Origin: an uncultured SAR86 cluster bacterium
GTDB taxonomy: Bacteria > Pseudomonadota > Gammaproteobacteria > Magnimaribacterales > AG-339-G14
Length of the DNA: 64,000 nucleotides
Direction: 5' to 3'
NCBI GenBank assembly: GCA_902635045.1
Contig: CACPMT010000002.1
Coordinates: 1-64,000, forward strand
The position numbers and the translations under genes were made by a program. Below the pieces are notes generated by a model, which searched no databases, was not told the DNA's origin, and was given only the letters and a program-made list of their open reading frames with translations. Below, piece by piece: positions 38,013 through 48,503 of the stretch; positions within the stretch are counted from its first letter, which is position 1, and the number at the start of each line of letters is the position of its first letter.

Positions 38013-40460
38013 TCAATTCATAGCTTTTAGTTTTGTAAGTAGGACCGGCAACAAAAGAAGAGATCCAACAATTGCCATTATCATAGACAAAGAAGTAAAG
38101 ATTCCAAAGAAAATTGTGGGACTAAAGTTTGAAGTCGCCAAGACTAAAAAACCCAAGATAATTGTAATTGAAGTAAAAAAAAGAGCTCGACCTATAGTTG
38201 AATGTGTTTTTTTGGTACTCAACAAATAATCTCCATTCTTTAAAAATTCTTTTTTGAATCTAAAAATATAATGAATTGTATTATCTACGCCCATTCCTAT
38301 ACTTACTGCTGCTACAGTTACTGTCATTACGTCTAAAGGAATTCCAGTTAAGCCGATAGATCCGATTACTGCACCAGCAGCTAGAAAATTTGGCAACATG
38401 CCTATACAAGCTAACTTTATAGATTTAAATAGAAAAAGAAACATTATAAAAATTGATATAAAGACAATACTGATACTGCCAATGAGCGAACCAAATAAAC
38501 TTTGTAATAAGTTGTTATAAATAACTGAAATTCCTGTCAATTTATACTTATCACTTGATATATTAAATTTAGTCTCTAAATCATTTTTAACTGAATTAAT
38601 GAGATCTTTTCTATTAAGGCCTTCATAGGACTCAATTACTCGAGCTGAAAGTCTAACTTGATTATCTCCATTTGTTATGTAGGAAGATAACAGTTGAGAT
38701 TCAATATCTTCGGGAAGAAGTTTTCTTAGTAATGCTAATTCAAAATCAGTTAACCTATTACCATTGTTTGCAATTTCAGCTAATTTTATTCCGCTTGAAA
38801 CGGATAAAACTTTTCCTATTTCCGGTCTATTTTCTAAATAATCGTGTATGGTTTCTAAATAAGCTAAATTATCTGAATTGAACCAATAACCTTGTTTCTC
38901 AATTTCATCATTTAAAATTTCTCCAAAATCGTCGTCGAATTCATCATCAAATATATCGGTTAAATTTTCATTATTTTCTTCTGGCGCATCGATAATAACG
39001 TCAAGAGTGGCAGTACCGCCCAGTTTTTGATCAATCAAAGAAAGGCCTCTGTAAATTTCTGTAGTTGACTTGAAATAATCAATAAACTTATTTTCAACAG
39101 TTAATTTAGAAATACCAAAAATAGAAAGACAAAAAACCATAAAAGATAAAAATACTATTGAAGTCGGATATTTTTCTACAAAACCATGTATGTAAAGAGT
39201 TATTCCTTTTGACTTATCAATACTCAACTTTAAAGACTCTCTTCTAATTAAAGGCATGAATGAGCCAAATAATATAAATGCAAATACAAAAGTAATTGAA
39301 ATTCCTATAACCATTATTAATCCAAAATCTATTATTGGTTTAATATCACTAACAATTAAAGATGCAAAAGCCACAATTGTAGTCAAAGCCGTATAAAGAC
39401 AAGGTAAAAACATTTGACTTAAAGTAATATTAATTAAGTTTTTTTGATCATTTTCTTTATCTAAAACTCCTAATTCTTGATATCTAACAATTAAATGGAC
39501 CATCAGTGAAATACTTATAATCATTAGAATAGATATAAAGTTTGCTGAAACAACAGTAACTTTCCAATCAAACCACCCCACTACACCCATACAAATGGCT
39601 GACGTAACTAATGCGGTAAAAAGCGGCATAAACACCCATATGAAATTTCTAAATATAAGAGATAAAACAAATATAAAAATTAGAAATACTGATAATCCAA
39701 AAACAGTCAAATCTTGTGAAATAAATTTTATCGTATCAACAGTAATCATTGCCCCGCCGCCCAAAAAAAACTCACCGAAATCTTGATAAGAATCCAAAAG
39801 GCTTCTCATTGAAGTCACTAACTTTTCATCTTCTTTCGAAGCAATGTTTCTTTCTGATTCAATATTTTTGTTAATCTCTTCCAGTCTTTGCTCTTTATCT
39901 GGAGTCGTTAAGTCATAAATTTTATATCTTTGTTTTATTAAGTTTTCATAATTTATGTTCCTTTTGAGTGTTACCTGAAAAGCTGTTGTGTTTAAGTCTT
40001 CACTTATCAAAAGGTTCCGATAAACATCATTTGATGAGAATACTCTCTTAGCTAGCTCCAAGTTGGGGTTTTCTGAGTTAAGCGTCTCTACATTTTCTGC
40101 AACGTCGCTTAGCGATATATTTGGATTACTCTCTAATAATGGAACATCCAACAAAGACAAAACACTTTCTACTCTGTTAAAAGAAGAAATCTCATTAACA
40201 ATTTTTTTTATAAGCTGAATAGAAGACTCAGACAAAAGTTCATCTTTTGGAGAAAAAGTAACAATTAAGAAATCATTAGATCCATACTTTTCTGTATTTT
40301 CTCGAAAGAGTTTCAAATCAGGATCATTTTCTAAAAGAAGAGTGTCTGATGATGCATCAAGTTTAAAGTTAGAAACTCCCAAAAGTAAAAAGAGAGCAAA
40401 ACAAAACAATAAAAATAAATTTTTTTTAGGATTTGAAGATATTAAACTTACCAAAGTCAT
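38013..40460 (-). CDS. RND-superfamily (MMPL-like) transporter
   Basis: Two blocks of TM segments; GVDNTIHYIFRFKKEF; sterol-sensing-like layout. Confidence 0.85.
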   Translation of the reverse strand: MTLVSLISSNPKKNLFLLFCFALFLLLGVSNFKLDASSDTLLLENDPDLKLFRENTEKYGSNDFLIVTFSPKDELLSESSIQLIKKIVNEISSFNRVESVLSLLDVPLLESNPNISLSDVAENVETLNSENPNLELAKRVFSSNDVYRNLLISEDLNTTAFQVTLKRNINYENLIKQRYKIYDLTTPDKEQRLEEINKNIESERNIASKEDEKLVTSMRSLLDSYQDFGEFFLGGGAMITVDTIKFISQDLTVFGLSVFLIFIFVLSLIFRNFIWVFMPLFTALVTSAICMGVVGWFDWKVTVVSANFISILMIISISLMVHLIVRYQELGVLDKENDQKNLINITLSQMFLPCLYTALTTIVAFASLIVSDIKPIIDFGLIMVIGISITFVFAFILFGSFMPLIRRESLKLSIDKSKGITLYIHGFVEKYPTSIVFLSFMVFCLSIFGISKLTVENKFIDYFKSTTEIYRGLSLIDQKLGGTATLDVIIDAPEENNENLTDIFDDEFDDDFGEILNDEIEKQGYWFNSDNLAYLETIHDYLENRPEIGKVLSVSSGIKLAEIANNGNRLTDFELALLRKLLPEDIESQLLSSYITNGDNQVRLSARVIESYEGLNRKDLINSVKNDLETKFNISSDKYKLTGISVIYNNLLQSLFGSLIGSISIVFISIFIMFLFLFKSIKLACIGMLPNFLAAGAVIGSIGLTGIPLDVMTVTVAAVSIGMGVDNTIHYIFRFKKEFLKNGDYLLSTKKTHSTIGRALFFTSITIILGFLVLATSNFSPTIFFGIFTSLSMIMAIVGSLLLLPVLLTKLKAMN

Positions 40461-41353
40461 ATTTGATTTTTTATTAATTTTTGTTTTTGGCGAACAGCGA
40501 ACCTTTTTCTATCTTCATCTGTTTTTTCATTTATACAATTATGGCAAGAAATACCTTCCATGTATTCAGGCTTCGATAAATCATCCTTGGACAGTGGTCT
40601 TCTGCAAGCAAAACACTGAAAAAATCCACCAGGATTTAAATCTTTATCTACTGTTACCCTGTCATCAAAAACGAAACATTCTCCTTCAAAACTGTTTTTG
40701 TCTTCAGACTTTTTAAAATAGTTCAATATACCGCCTTCAAGTTGATATACATCGTCAATTCCTTTATCTTTAAAAAGTGCAGATGCTTTTTCACATCTAA
40801 TTCCCCCGGTACAAAAAATACCTATTTTTTTATTTTTAAAATTTTCTTTTGAACTTTCAACAAAATTGCCAAATTCTTTAAAAGTTTTTGTCTCAGGAGA
40901 AATAGAATTTAAAAATGAACCAACTTCAACCTCATAATCATTTCTTACATCTATAACTAATACAGAATCATCTTTTATGAATTCATTCCAATTTTCTGGC
41001 TCAATATATTTGTTTGAATCTTTATTAATCATAATATTTGTTCCAGACGGAACAACTTCTTTTCTCACTTTAACTTTTAGTCTTTTGAAGGGTTGTTTTT
41101 GAGAAAAAGAGTCACGAAATCTGATTGGTCCAAATTTATTTTCTAATAAAGAAATCATTTTATTTAGATTATTTTTTGAACTTGATGAAATAGTAGAATT
41201 TATTCCTTCTTGCGTAAGAATTATCGTGCCAATGATTTTTAAATTGTTAGCTTGCTTTCTTATCCTTTGCTTTAACGAAGATGGATTTTTTATCTTAATA
41301 CAGCTATAGAAAGTATATGTATGAAATCCCTGAGCTCTTTTTTGATCAATCAT
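40457..41353 (-). CDS. trhO: tRNA uridine(34) hydroxylase, rhodanese domain
   Basis: FCTGGIRCEKAS active-site loop; LTQEGINSTIS. ATG 41353 with SD GGAGG preferred over TTG 41365. Confidence 0.9.
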   Translation of the reverse strand: MIDQKRAQGFHTYTFYSCIKIKNPSSLKQRIRKQANNLKIIGTIILTQEGINSTISSSSKNNLNKMISLLENKFGPIRFRDSFSQKQPFKRLKVKVRKEVVPSGTNIMINKDSNKYIEPENWNEFIKDDSVLVIDVRNDYEVEVGSFLNSISPETKTFKEFGNFVESSKENFKNKKIGIFCTGGIRCEKASALFKDKGIDDVYQLEGGILNYFKKSEDKNSFEGECFVFDDRVTVDKDLNPGGFFQCFACRRPLSKDDLSKPEYMEGISCHNCINEKTDEDRKRFAVRQKQKLIKNQI

Positions 41354-41654
41354 TTCCTCCGCCAAGACACTTTGGAGAATCTAAACTTTCTCCTGTTTTT
41401 TCTTTCCATTCTTCAGGAGTGAAAGGATGTATGGCTATTGCATGAATCTTCTGCATTTCTTCATTTAGAATTGAATATACTAATTGGTGCCTTTTTACAG
41501 CTTTGAAATCGTGAAACTTTTCAGAAACAACAATTATTTTAAAATGTGATTCAGCTCCGTCAGGCACATTATGATTTGGTGATTCATTGATGACATCTAA
41601 AAACCAAGGATTCAAATCTTCATTTAATTTATTTTCAATTTCGTCTTTAATCAT
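41346..41654 (-). CDS. BolA family protein
   Basis: ESHFKIIVVSEKFHDFKAVKRHQLVYSILNEEMQKIHAIAIHPFTPEEW. Confidence 0.92.
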   Translation of the reverse strand: MIKDEIENKLNEDLNPWFLDVINESPNHNVPDGAESHFKIIVVSEKFHDFKAVKRHQLVYSILNEEMQKIHAIAIHPFTPEEWKEKTGESLDSPKCLGGGND

Positions 41655-43071
41655 TTGAGTAATTTAGTTCTCCTAAATTTTCTTCATGAGTCGATCTTGT
41701 CATTCTTACTCTAGAAAAGACAAAAATTGCGGATATCCAGAGAACGGCGGAGATTGAAATTGCCAACAGGCCTACGTTATTTAGTATGCTTGATTCTACT
41801 TCTCCTGCAATAGCTCCTTGCGGCCAGTATGAATAAGACAGAATAAGGCCAGCAAAAAAAGCTCCAGCGCCGCTCATGCATTTAGCTGCAAAAGATCTTG
41901 CGGCTAATAAAGTTCCTTCCATTCTTCTTCCTGTTTTCTTTTCTACCTCTTCGACGGTATCAAAGACCATAGAAGCAAGAGTTGTATAGGAAATTATTTG
42001 AGCACTAACTGCTATCCAATGAAAAATTAAAACCAAAGGTAAAATTAAATTTGAATCATTACTTGGAAGAAAATCCAAAATTCTTAATAGAATAATCAAG
42101 TTCTCTGCAACAAAAGCAAACATGAATAGATAAAGAATAGTAGTCCTCTTTCCAAATTTTGCTGCAAGATATGGTGAAACTTTCAATCCTACTAACGGAG
42201 TAAAAAATAGCGTTAAACCAATAGTAAGTATATTAAAAGGAGTAAACTCCCAAAAATAACTATAAAAAAACAAAGTTAAGTTTGTTGCTATTCCTGACGC
42301 AATACTAGTTATAATCATAGCTAAAAACAAAACTAAATAATCTCTACTAATTGTGATTGTTTCCCAAAGCTCCATCAAAGTTCGTTTTAAAGAAATTTTT
42401 CTTATCTCAGGAGAATGTAAATCTTTTATATGTTTATGAGTACCTAAAGCAGTAACCATAATTGCAACAAACATAACTAGACTACAAACCAATCCATAAA
42501 TTTTCCATGTTTCAGGTAAATATCTAGCATCAGTAGTTCCTGTGTAACTACTATAAACAACGAATATCCAAAGAGAATTCCAAACTAAAAGTCCGCCCCA
42601 CCAACCAAACCAATATCTATAGGAAAGCAAAGAACTCCTTTCTACATAGTCTTTAGACAATTCAGGACCCAAGGCTGTACTAGGAATTTCATAAAAAGTA
42701 ATTGCCGTTCTAATAAAAACACCTACTCCTAATAAGTAAAAGAAAAGTTGTGTTTGGGTCAATGCTTCAGGTGGATCCCATAAAAGAAAGAAGGATAAAC
42801 TAACTGGTACTGCTGAAAAATACATAAACGGATGTCTTCTTCCCCAAGAAGATCGGTGTCTGTCTGAAAAATACCCAACGAGGGGATCGGAGAAAGCATC
42901 AAATACTAACATCAATAAAATTGCTAACCCAGCTAAATCAGGTGCCAATCCAAAAATTTGCACATATACAAACAATAAAAAATATGCAAATGCATTATCT
43001 TTAATTCCATAAGACATTGACCCAAATCCATATAAAAATTTGGTAAGGAAGGGTAATTTTTTTGCAGTCAT
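41647..43071 (-). CDS. MFS transporter, GPH-like
   Basis: DAFSDPLVGYFSDRHRSSWGRRHPFMY. Confidence 0.9.
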   Translation of the reverse strand: MTAKKLPFLTKFLYGFGSMSYGIKDNAFAYFLLFVYVQIFGLAPDLAGLAILLMLVFDAFSDPLVGYFSDRHRSSWGRRHPFMYFSAVPVSLSFFLLWDPPEALTQTQLFFYLLGVGVFIRTAITFYEIPSTALGPELSKDYVERSSLLSYRYWFGWWGGLLVWNSLWIFVVYSSYTGTTDARYLPETWKIYGLVCSLVMFVAIMVTALGTHKHIKDLHSPEIRKISLKRTLMELWETITISRDYLVLFLAMIITSIASGIATNLTLFFYSYFWEFTPFNILTIGLTLFFTPLVGLKVSPYLAAKFGKRTTILYLFMFAFVAENLIILLRILDFLPSNDSNLILPLVLIFHWIAVSAQIISYTTLASMVFDTVEEVEKKTGRRMEGTLLAARSFAAKCMSGAGAFFAGLILSYSYWPQGAIAGEVESSILNNVGLLAISISAVLWISAIFVFSRVRMTRSTHEENLGELNYSND

Positions 43072-43075
43072 TTTA

Positions 43076-45319
43076 CTAAAGTTGGTTTATATAAATTGGC
43101 GATGACCAAGCTCTTTCCTCTGATAACATTGTACAGTTATCATTCCTATCAGTCTGATATCCACCATAACAAATATTTACTTTTTTACAATTTCCATTTT
43201 CATCATAATCACATCTTAAATTACCACCGTTAATTCTTAAAGAAGGTTCCTCAATTGCTCTAACATAATAAAGACTATCTCTACCATTTTTTGAATAATC
43301 TGGATCTGAAAATCTAAATCTGCATTCCCCTTGCGAATTAGGCTTACATTTGTGAACTTTCCAAACGTCTTGTATTAAGTTTTCTACTGGCTCATCATTA
43401 TAATTTTGAGGAGTAATTTTTATTACCTCTATTCTTGTTATTTCTCTTCTTTCATCAGATGGATTAAAACATTCATTTTTACAAAGCTTCATGATTTTTT
43501 CATTTTCAGTCTTGGATAAACCTAAATCAGGACAGCCAGGTTTTTGTTTAAATGAACCAACTGCTTTAACTTCGAAAACTGGATTTTCAGACATTTCTAT
43601 TTTTGATCCCATAGGCTTTCTTCCGTATTTTGAATTGATGACGTCAAACCATAATAATATTCTTGGCCCGCTTGTTGCATAAGTTTCTTTATTTTTAAAT
43701 CCTTCCCAAATTCCCTTTCTATCTCTTTTTGATACATGAACTGCTGCTAGTCCTCCAGTAGTAAAAAATGAAGACTGCCTTTCAGCTTCAAACATTGTTA
43801 ATTCGGAGGCAGTATTAATTTCGCTAGGGATAACTTCCCAAGGAATGTCTGATTTTTCTTCTTCAGGATAAATATTATTATAAAAAAATTCATTTGATGG
43901 ACCATTTGCTTCAGTTGTTACAAGTCTATCAATAGCTTTATAGCCAGTTCCTGGTCTGGCTCTATGATTATCACTTGATGCAATAAAACCGAAATCAAAA
44001 GAATTAATTTTATCTCCTTCAAATTTTCTTAATGCTAAAGCATATTGCACTGAAGCATTAGGCCTCATATTAAAAGCAGGTACAAAACAATCTTTGCATT
44101 GGCCAGAATCGAGCCAATCAGCTGGTTCCGCTCCCATGACCGACCAATGACCATATTGACCTCCTTCAATATAAGTTTGTCGAGCCAATTCAGCCCTTGC
44201 TAAACAAATTTCTTCACTGGATCCATTGTTTAAACATCTCTCTTGGATGATCTCCCCTGCCCTCCAACAAGAAGGTAAATAATCTTCTGTTGGTGAAGGA
44301 CAAGTTTTTAATCCGTTTTTAGATATAGTGCCTGTCCAATTTCTAAATTCTTCGGAATTCCCATGTCCTGAAAAAACTTCAATTGAAATTTGCATCGAGG
44401 GATCATGCATTTCATTTAACAGTTGTTTATCCCAGCTTGATTCTGTAGGGGTGTAGTAACCCCAAGTATTTCCATGCGGAATTACTATCGAATCAGAATC
44501 AACAGTTTTTAAAATTGAAAATAAATCTTTAGGTGTAAATACAGATTTATAACAATCAGAATAATTCATATCGTTTGGATCGCAATCTGGATTAGCTAAT
44601 ACTTCTTCATAAAAAGCTATAAAATCTGCGTATCTATTTCTATTTGAAAAATCAACTACAGATGCAGAAAGCATATTGATCTTTGCGTTGACCAATCCAT
44701 CGCGATCTCTAAATCCTCCTGAGGTATAACCTGCAGCTCCAAAAGGAACTTCAGGAAGGAGCTTTTCATCTGTTTCTAAAAAAAGTACATTTTTGTGACC
44801 GTAATGATCGTCTTTGTTATCTGGATTTATCTGGGTCCATTCGTATCCGACAAAACTTATTAAATCTTTAACTCTGTCACCTTTATGAACCGCTTCACAG
44901 TTCTGAACTGCTTTTATAGTTTCAGCCCACTTTCTTGGTGTGCTTGCTTCGGCATGATCGGTATTTACCCAAAAATCTATTGCGGAACAAAATCTTGCAT
45001 AATCGCAAGCTTCAGCCATTAAATGAGGCCCCTCTCCATTAAAATTTTTAAGACTCCACAAAAATGCATCTGTTGAATAAGTAGAGTGGACATGAGTATC
45101 GCCAAATACAATCTGTTTTTCTGTATTAGTATGTTTTAACTGAGATTGGATTTTTGATTGGAGAAGGTAATCAGGATAAGGTTTATTTAAATTTTTTCCG
45201 GCTGTTTCAAGAGTTCCAAAAAAATTAAAGAAAAAAGCAAAATAGTATGCAGAAACTAAAATTAAAAGCGTAATGAAAGAGCTTGCTAGCCAAAAAATAG
45301 ATTTTAAAAATATCTTCAT
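43076..45319 (-). CDS. DUF3604 domain protein (PHP-like), N-terminal anchor
   Basis: FGDTHVHSTYSTDAF, FWVNTDHAE, GYEWTQ, IPHGNTWG, SSDNHRARPGTGYK. Confidence 0.88.
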   Translation of the reverse strand: MKIFLKSIFWLASSFITLLILVSAYYFAFFFNFFGTLETAGKNLNKPYPDYLLQSKIQSQLKHTNTEKQIVFGDTHVHSTYSTDAFLWSLKNFNGEGPHLMAEACDYARFCSAIDFWVNTDHAEASTPRKWAETIKAVQNCEAVHKGDRVKDLISFVGYEWTQINPDNKDDHYGHKNVLFLETDEKLLPEVPFGAAGYTSGGFRDRDGLVNAKINMLSASVVDFSNRNRYADFIAFYEEVLANPDCDPNDMNYSDCYKSVFTPKDLFSILKTVDSDSIVIPHGNTWGYYTPTESSWDKQLLNEMHDPSMQISIEVFSGHGNSEEFRNWTGTISKNGLKTCPSPTEDYLPSCWRAGEIIQERCLNNGSSEEICLARAELARQTYIEGGQYGHWSVMGAEPADWLDSGQCKDCFVPAFNMRPNASVQYALALRKFEGDKINSFDFGFIASSDNHRARPGTGYKAIDRLVTTEANGPSNEFFYNNIYPEEEKSDIPWEVIPSEINTASELTMFEAERQSSFFTTGGLAAVHVSKRDRKGIWEGFKNKETYATSGPRILLWFDVINSKYGRKPMGSKIEMSENPVFEVKAVGSFKQKPGCPDLGLSKTENEKIMKLCKNECFNPSDERREITRIEVIKITPQNYNDEPVENLIQDVWKVHKCKPNSQGECRFRFSDPDYSKNGRDSLYYVRAIEEPSLRINGGNLRCDYDENGNCKKVNICYGGYQTDRNDNCTMLSEERAWSSPIYINQL

Positions 45320-46107
45320 TTCCGTCTTCTTACCTCTTCTTCTGATTCTTCAATAAATTTATTTAATAAATCATCATTTTTAATCTTGTTCTGATCTTGT
45401 CTAAAATTAAAACCAGATTCTGTAACCCATGCAACACTATTTTTTTCTTGAAGTAATCTTACATTGGTTTTTTTAAAAAATGGGATCAAAATCATTCCTG
45501 TTATAAATCCTCCAATATGAGCTAAGTAGGCAGTGCCACCAGATGAATCAAGCGAACCAGGGAGGCTAAAAAATTGTCCTAAAATCCAAATTCCAAGAAC
45601 AATAAATGCTGGCACTCTAATCATTTGAATAAAAATAATTATAAAAATTAAACACCTAACATTTGCCCTAGGAAATAACAATAAATAAGCTCCTAATACT
45701 CCTGCAATAGCTCCACTAGCACCCACCATGGGTATATCTGAATTTGGATCAACAATTCCTTGAAGAAGAGCTCCAGAGGTGCCACAGAGGATATAAAAAA
45801 TAAAAAATTTTAATTTACCCATTGAATCTTCAACGTTATCGCCAAATATCCATAAATAAAGCAAGTTTCCAATAATGTGAGCGAAGCCTCCATGAACAAA
45901 CATAGAAGTTATCACTGGAAAAAATGCCTCTAAAAATGAAGCTGAATTAAAAAAATTTGAAGGTATAAATCCAAAATTGTAATAAATAGATGGATTCATT
46001 TCTGAAAGAATCTGTAAAAAAAAGACAAATAAACAAAATCCAATTAGAAAGTAAGTAACAATCGGAGAACTGTTACTGGGATTATCATCAGAAATAGGAA
46101 AAAACAT
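45316..46107 (-). CDS. rhomboid family intramembrane serine protease
   Basis: HGGFAHIIGNLLYLWIFGDNVED; GASGAIAGVLGAY; AHIGGFITG. Confidence 0.93.
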   Translation of the reverse strand: MFFPISDDNPSNSSPIVTYFLIGFCLFVFFLQILSEMNPSIYYNFGFIPSNFFNSASFLEAFFPVITSMFVHGGFAHIIGNLLYLWIFGDNVEDSMGKLKFFIFYILCGTSGALLQGIVDPNSDIPMVGASGAIAGVLGAYLLLFPRANVRCLIFIIIFIQMIRVPAFIVLGIWILGQFFSLPGSLDSSGGTAYLAHIGGFITGMILIPFFKKTNVRLLQEKNSVAWVTESGFNFRQDQNKIKNDDLLNKFIEESEEEVRRRK

Positions 46108-47561
46108 TATTTTTCTGCATATCCTAATGATCCAATAGCTTCATGATGTGAGTCTCTGGAAATGTTATAGAGAAATAAAAATGATGTTCCAATTAAAGTT
46201 AATAAAGGTCCCACAGTAATTTGGAAAAGTACAAGTTCGTTGATAGGAGGTTTTGATTCTGAATTGGTTGCAATGTTTGGATCAAAGTTCAGGTATTGTA
46301 AAACAAGTCCTAATATGAAGATTCCTAAACCAGAGAGAATTTTCTGTATTAATCCTGGTCCTGTCATAAAGATTCCTTCATCTCTTCTACCAGTATTTAT
46401 TTGACTATTTTCAACAATATCGTAAATCATTGAAATAACTAACGTAAATCCCATAGCTCTGAGTAAGTCTTCAATTCCTGTGTGAAGAATCAATATCCAC
46501 CAAATTAAATCTGTATTGTTTTCAGGAAAAAGAGTCATTGAAGTGTAAGGATCTAATAACCTAAGCGCCAAGGGAATGGGAGCAGTTAGAATTGTTATTA
46601 CAAAAACTGTTATACATACATTCCTTTTTTCCTGTCCATTTGCGATAGTCGCAGCCAAAATAGCTCCTAAGATTGCACCTACTCCTGAAACAACAGGAAA
46701 AAGAGCCAAAACCTCTGGTGTCCATTCCCAAAAAAATTTGTTTATATAGACACCAACACCTGTACTTATTCCAATTTGTAGCCCTAAAAAACTTCCAGAA
46801 ATAAGCGTTGCGAGCCAAGATTTATTCGAAAAACATTCAAGCAGTTCTTGAAAAAGTTTATTTAATGAAAAGCTTTTTAAAGATTCTGGCTTGTGTAACT
46901 CTGGAATGTATTTGTGAGTACTAATGCATGAAGTAAGACCAAAAATAAGAATCATTATTGCTGACGAGAGGCCCAAATACGTATAAGAAACTGGATTCAA
47001 GAAAGCCATATCTTTTTTATATTTTTCGGTTTCAGTTAGAAAAAATTCATACATCAAGTAACTAAGAATTATTGCTCCCATAACCCCCATAACATACGAC
47101 CAGCCTGTTACGAATGTTCTCCTGTCATATCCTTTTGTTAATTCTGGTCCTAATGCTGCTCTGGGAGTTTCATAAAAAGTTAAAGAAATTCTTATTAAAA
47201 TAACTAAAAATAATAACTTCCAAAAAAGAAAGTTTTGATCCGTTGACGAAGGAATAGAGAATAAAAAATAAAATCCTAATGCTAAGGGAATTAAACTCAA
47301 ATACACAAAAGGATGTCTTCTTCCCCATTTAGATTTAAATCTATCAGACCAAGCACCAACCAAAGGATCAGATATAGCATCGAAAACCAAAGAAATTCCT
47401 AAAGCTGTAGATGCAAGAACAGCGCTGAGACCTAGAACTTGGTTATAGTAAAACAAGATCCATCCACCAAAAATAACAGAATTAATACCTACTGTCCCTG
47501 AGCCAAAGGCATACAGTATTAAGTTCAAATTACTTACACCTTTTTCAATTGAATCTTTCAC
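46107..47561 (-). CDS. MFS transporter, GPH-like
   Basis: DAISDPLVGAWSDRFKSKWGRRHPFVYLS. Confidence 0.9.
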   Translation of the reverse strand: MKDSIEKGVSNLNLILYAFGSGTVGINSVIFGGWILFYYNQVLGLSAVLASTALGISLVFDAISDPLVGAWSDRFKSKWGRRHPFVYLSLIPLALGFYFLFSIPSSTDQNFLFWKLLFLVILIRISLTFYETPRAALGPELTKGYDRRTFVTGWSYVMGVMGAIILSYLMYEFFLTETEKYKKDMAFLNPVSYTYLGLSSAIMILIFGLTSCISTHKYIPELHKPESLKSFSLNKLFQELLECFSNKSWLATLISGSFLGLQIGISTGVGVYINKFFWEWTPEVLALFPVVSGVGAILGAILAATIANGQEKRNVCITVFVITILTAPIPLALRLLDPYTSMTLFPENNTDLIWWILILHTGIEDLLRAMGFTLVISMIYDIVENSQINTGRRDEGIFMTGPGLIQKILSGLGIFILGLVLQYLNFDPNIATNSESKPPINELVLFQITVGPLLTLIGTSFLFLYNISRDSHHEAIGSLGYAEK

Positions 47562-47600
47562 TAAGCTAATATAAATTTAATATTTTATGGGAGAGCTAAT

Positions 47601-48503
47601 ATGTCTAGTTTAAAGGATAAAATTGCAATAATCACTGGTGCTGGAAGAGGAATTGGAAAAGAAACTGCCCTTTATTTAGCAAAAAAAGGTGTAAAAGTCT
47701 TAGTAAACGATTTGGGTGCAAACCCAGATGGAAGCGGCGAAGAAAAAATAGCTGATGAAGTTGTTAAAGAAATAGTCTCTTCAGGAGGTGAAGCTTTAGC
47801 TAATTATGAAAGTGTAGATTCTTATGAAGGTGGCAAAAATATCTTTGACTCAGCTTTAAGCGAATTTGGAGCAGTAGATATACTTGTTAACAATGCTGGA
47901 ATCCTAAGAGATAAAACATTATTCAATATGGAGGAATCTGATTGGGACGCAATAATGGCTGTTCATCTAAAAGGTCATTTCAATTGCACGCAACCTTTCG
48001 TTCGTTATATCAGAGAAACAAATAGACTGAACTGTAAGATAATAAATATGTCATCAGTATCTGGGCTGATAGGAAATTTTGGTCAAACTAATTATGGTGC
48101 AGCAAAAGCAGGAATTGCTGGGTTTTCAAGATCACTTTCAATGGAAATGGCTAAATATAAATGTTCTGTTAATACAATTTCTCCTGGAGCTGCAACTAGA
48201 CTAACTATAGATTTAATGAAAGCAGCTGGTAGAGAGGTAGATGAAAATGACTGGAAGCAGGGTCCACAACAAATTGCTCCAGTGATTGCCTGGCTTAGCT
48301 CAGATGAAGCTAATGAAATCACCAACCAAATTTTTCACGTATCACAAGGGAATGTAGGTATTATGCAACAGCCAGCTGTCATTAAGTCTTTCAAAAGTGA
48401 TGACATTTGGGATCTAGATAAACTCAGTATGATAATTCCAGATTTAGTGGATGCAAAGAAAATGCATGACGAAGAAGTAGAAAAAAAAGGTGAGCCTAGT
48501 TAG
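47601..48503 (+). CDS. SDR family oxidoreductase (multifunctional type 2-like)
   Basis: TGAGRGIGKETA, NNAGILRDKTLFNM, YGAAKAG. Confidence 0.9.
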   Translation: MSSLKDKIAIITGAGRGIGKETALYLAKKGVKVLVNDLGANPDGSGEEKIADEVVKEIVSSGGEALANYESVDSYEGGKNIFDSALSEFGAVDILVNNAGILRDKTLFNMEESDWDAIMAVHLKGHFNCTQPFVRYIRETNRLNCKIINMSSVSGLIGNFGQTNYGAAKAGIAGFSRSLSMEMAKYKCSVNTISPGAATRLTIDLMKAAGREVDENDWKQGPQQIAPVIAWLSSDEANEITNQIFHVSQGNVGIMQQPAVIKSFKSDDIWDLDKLSMIIPDLVDAKKMHDEEVEKKGEPS

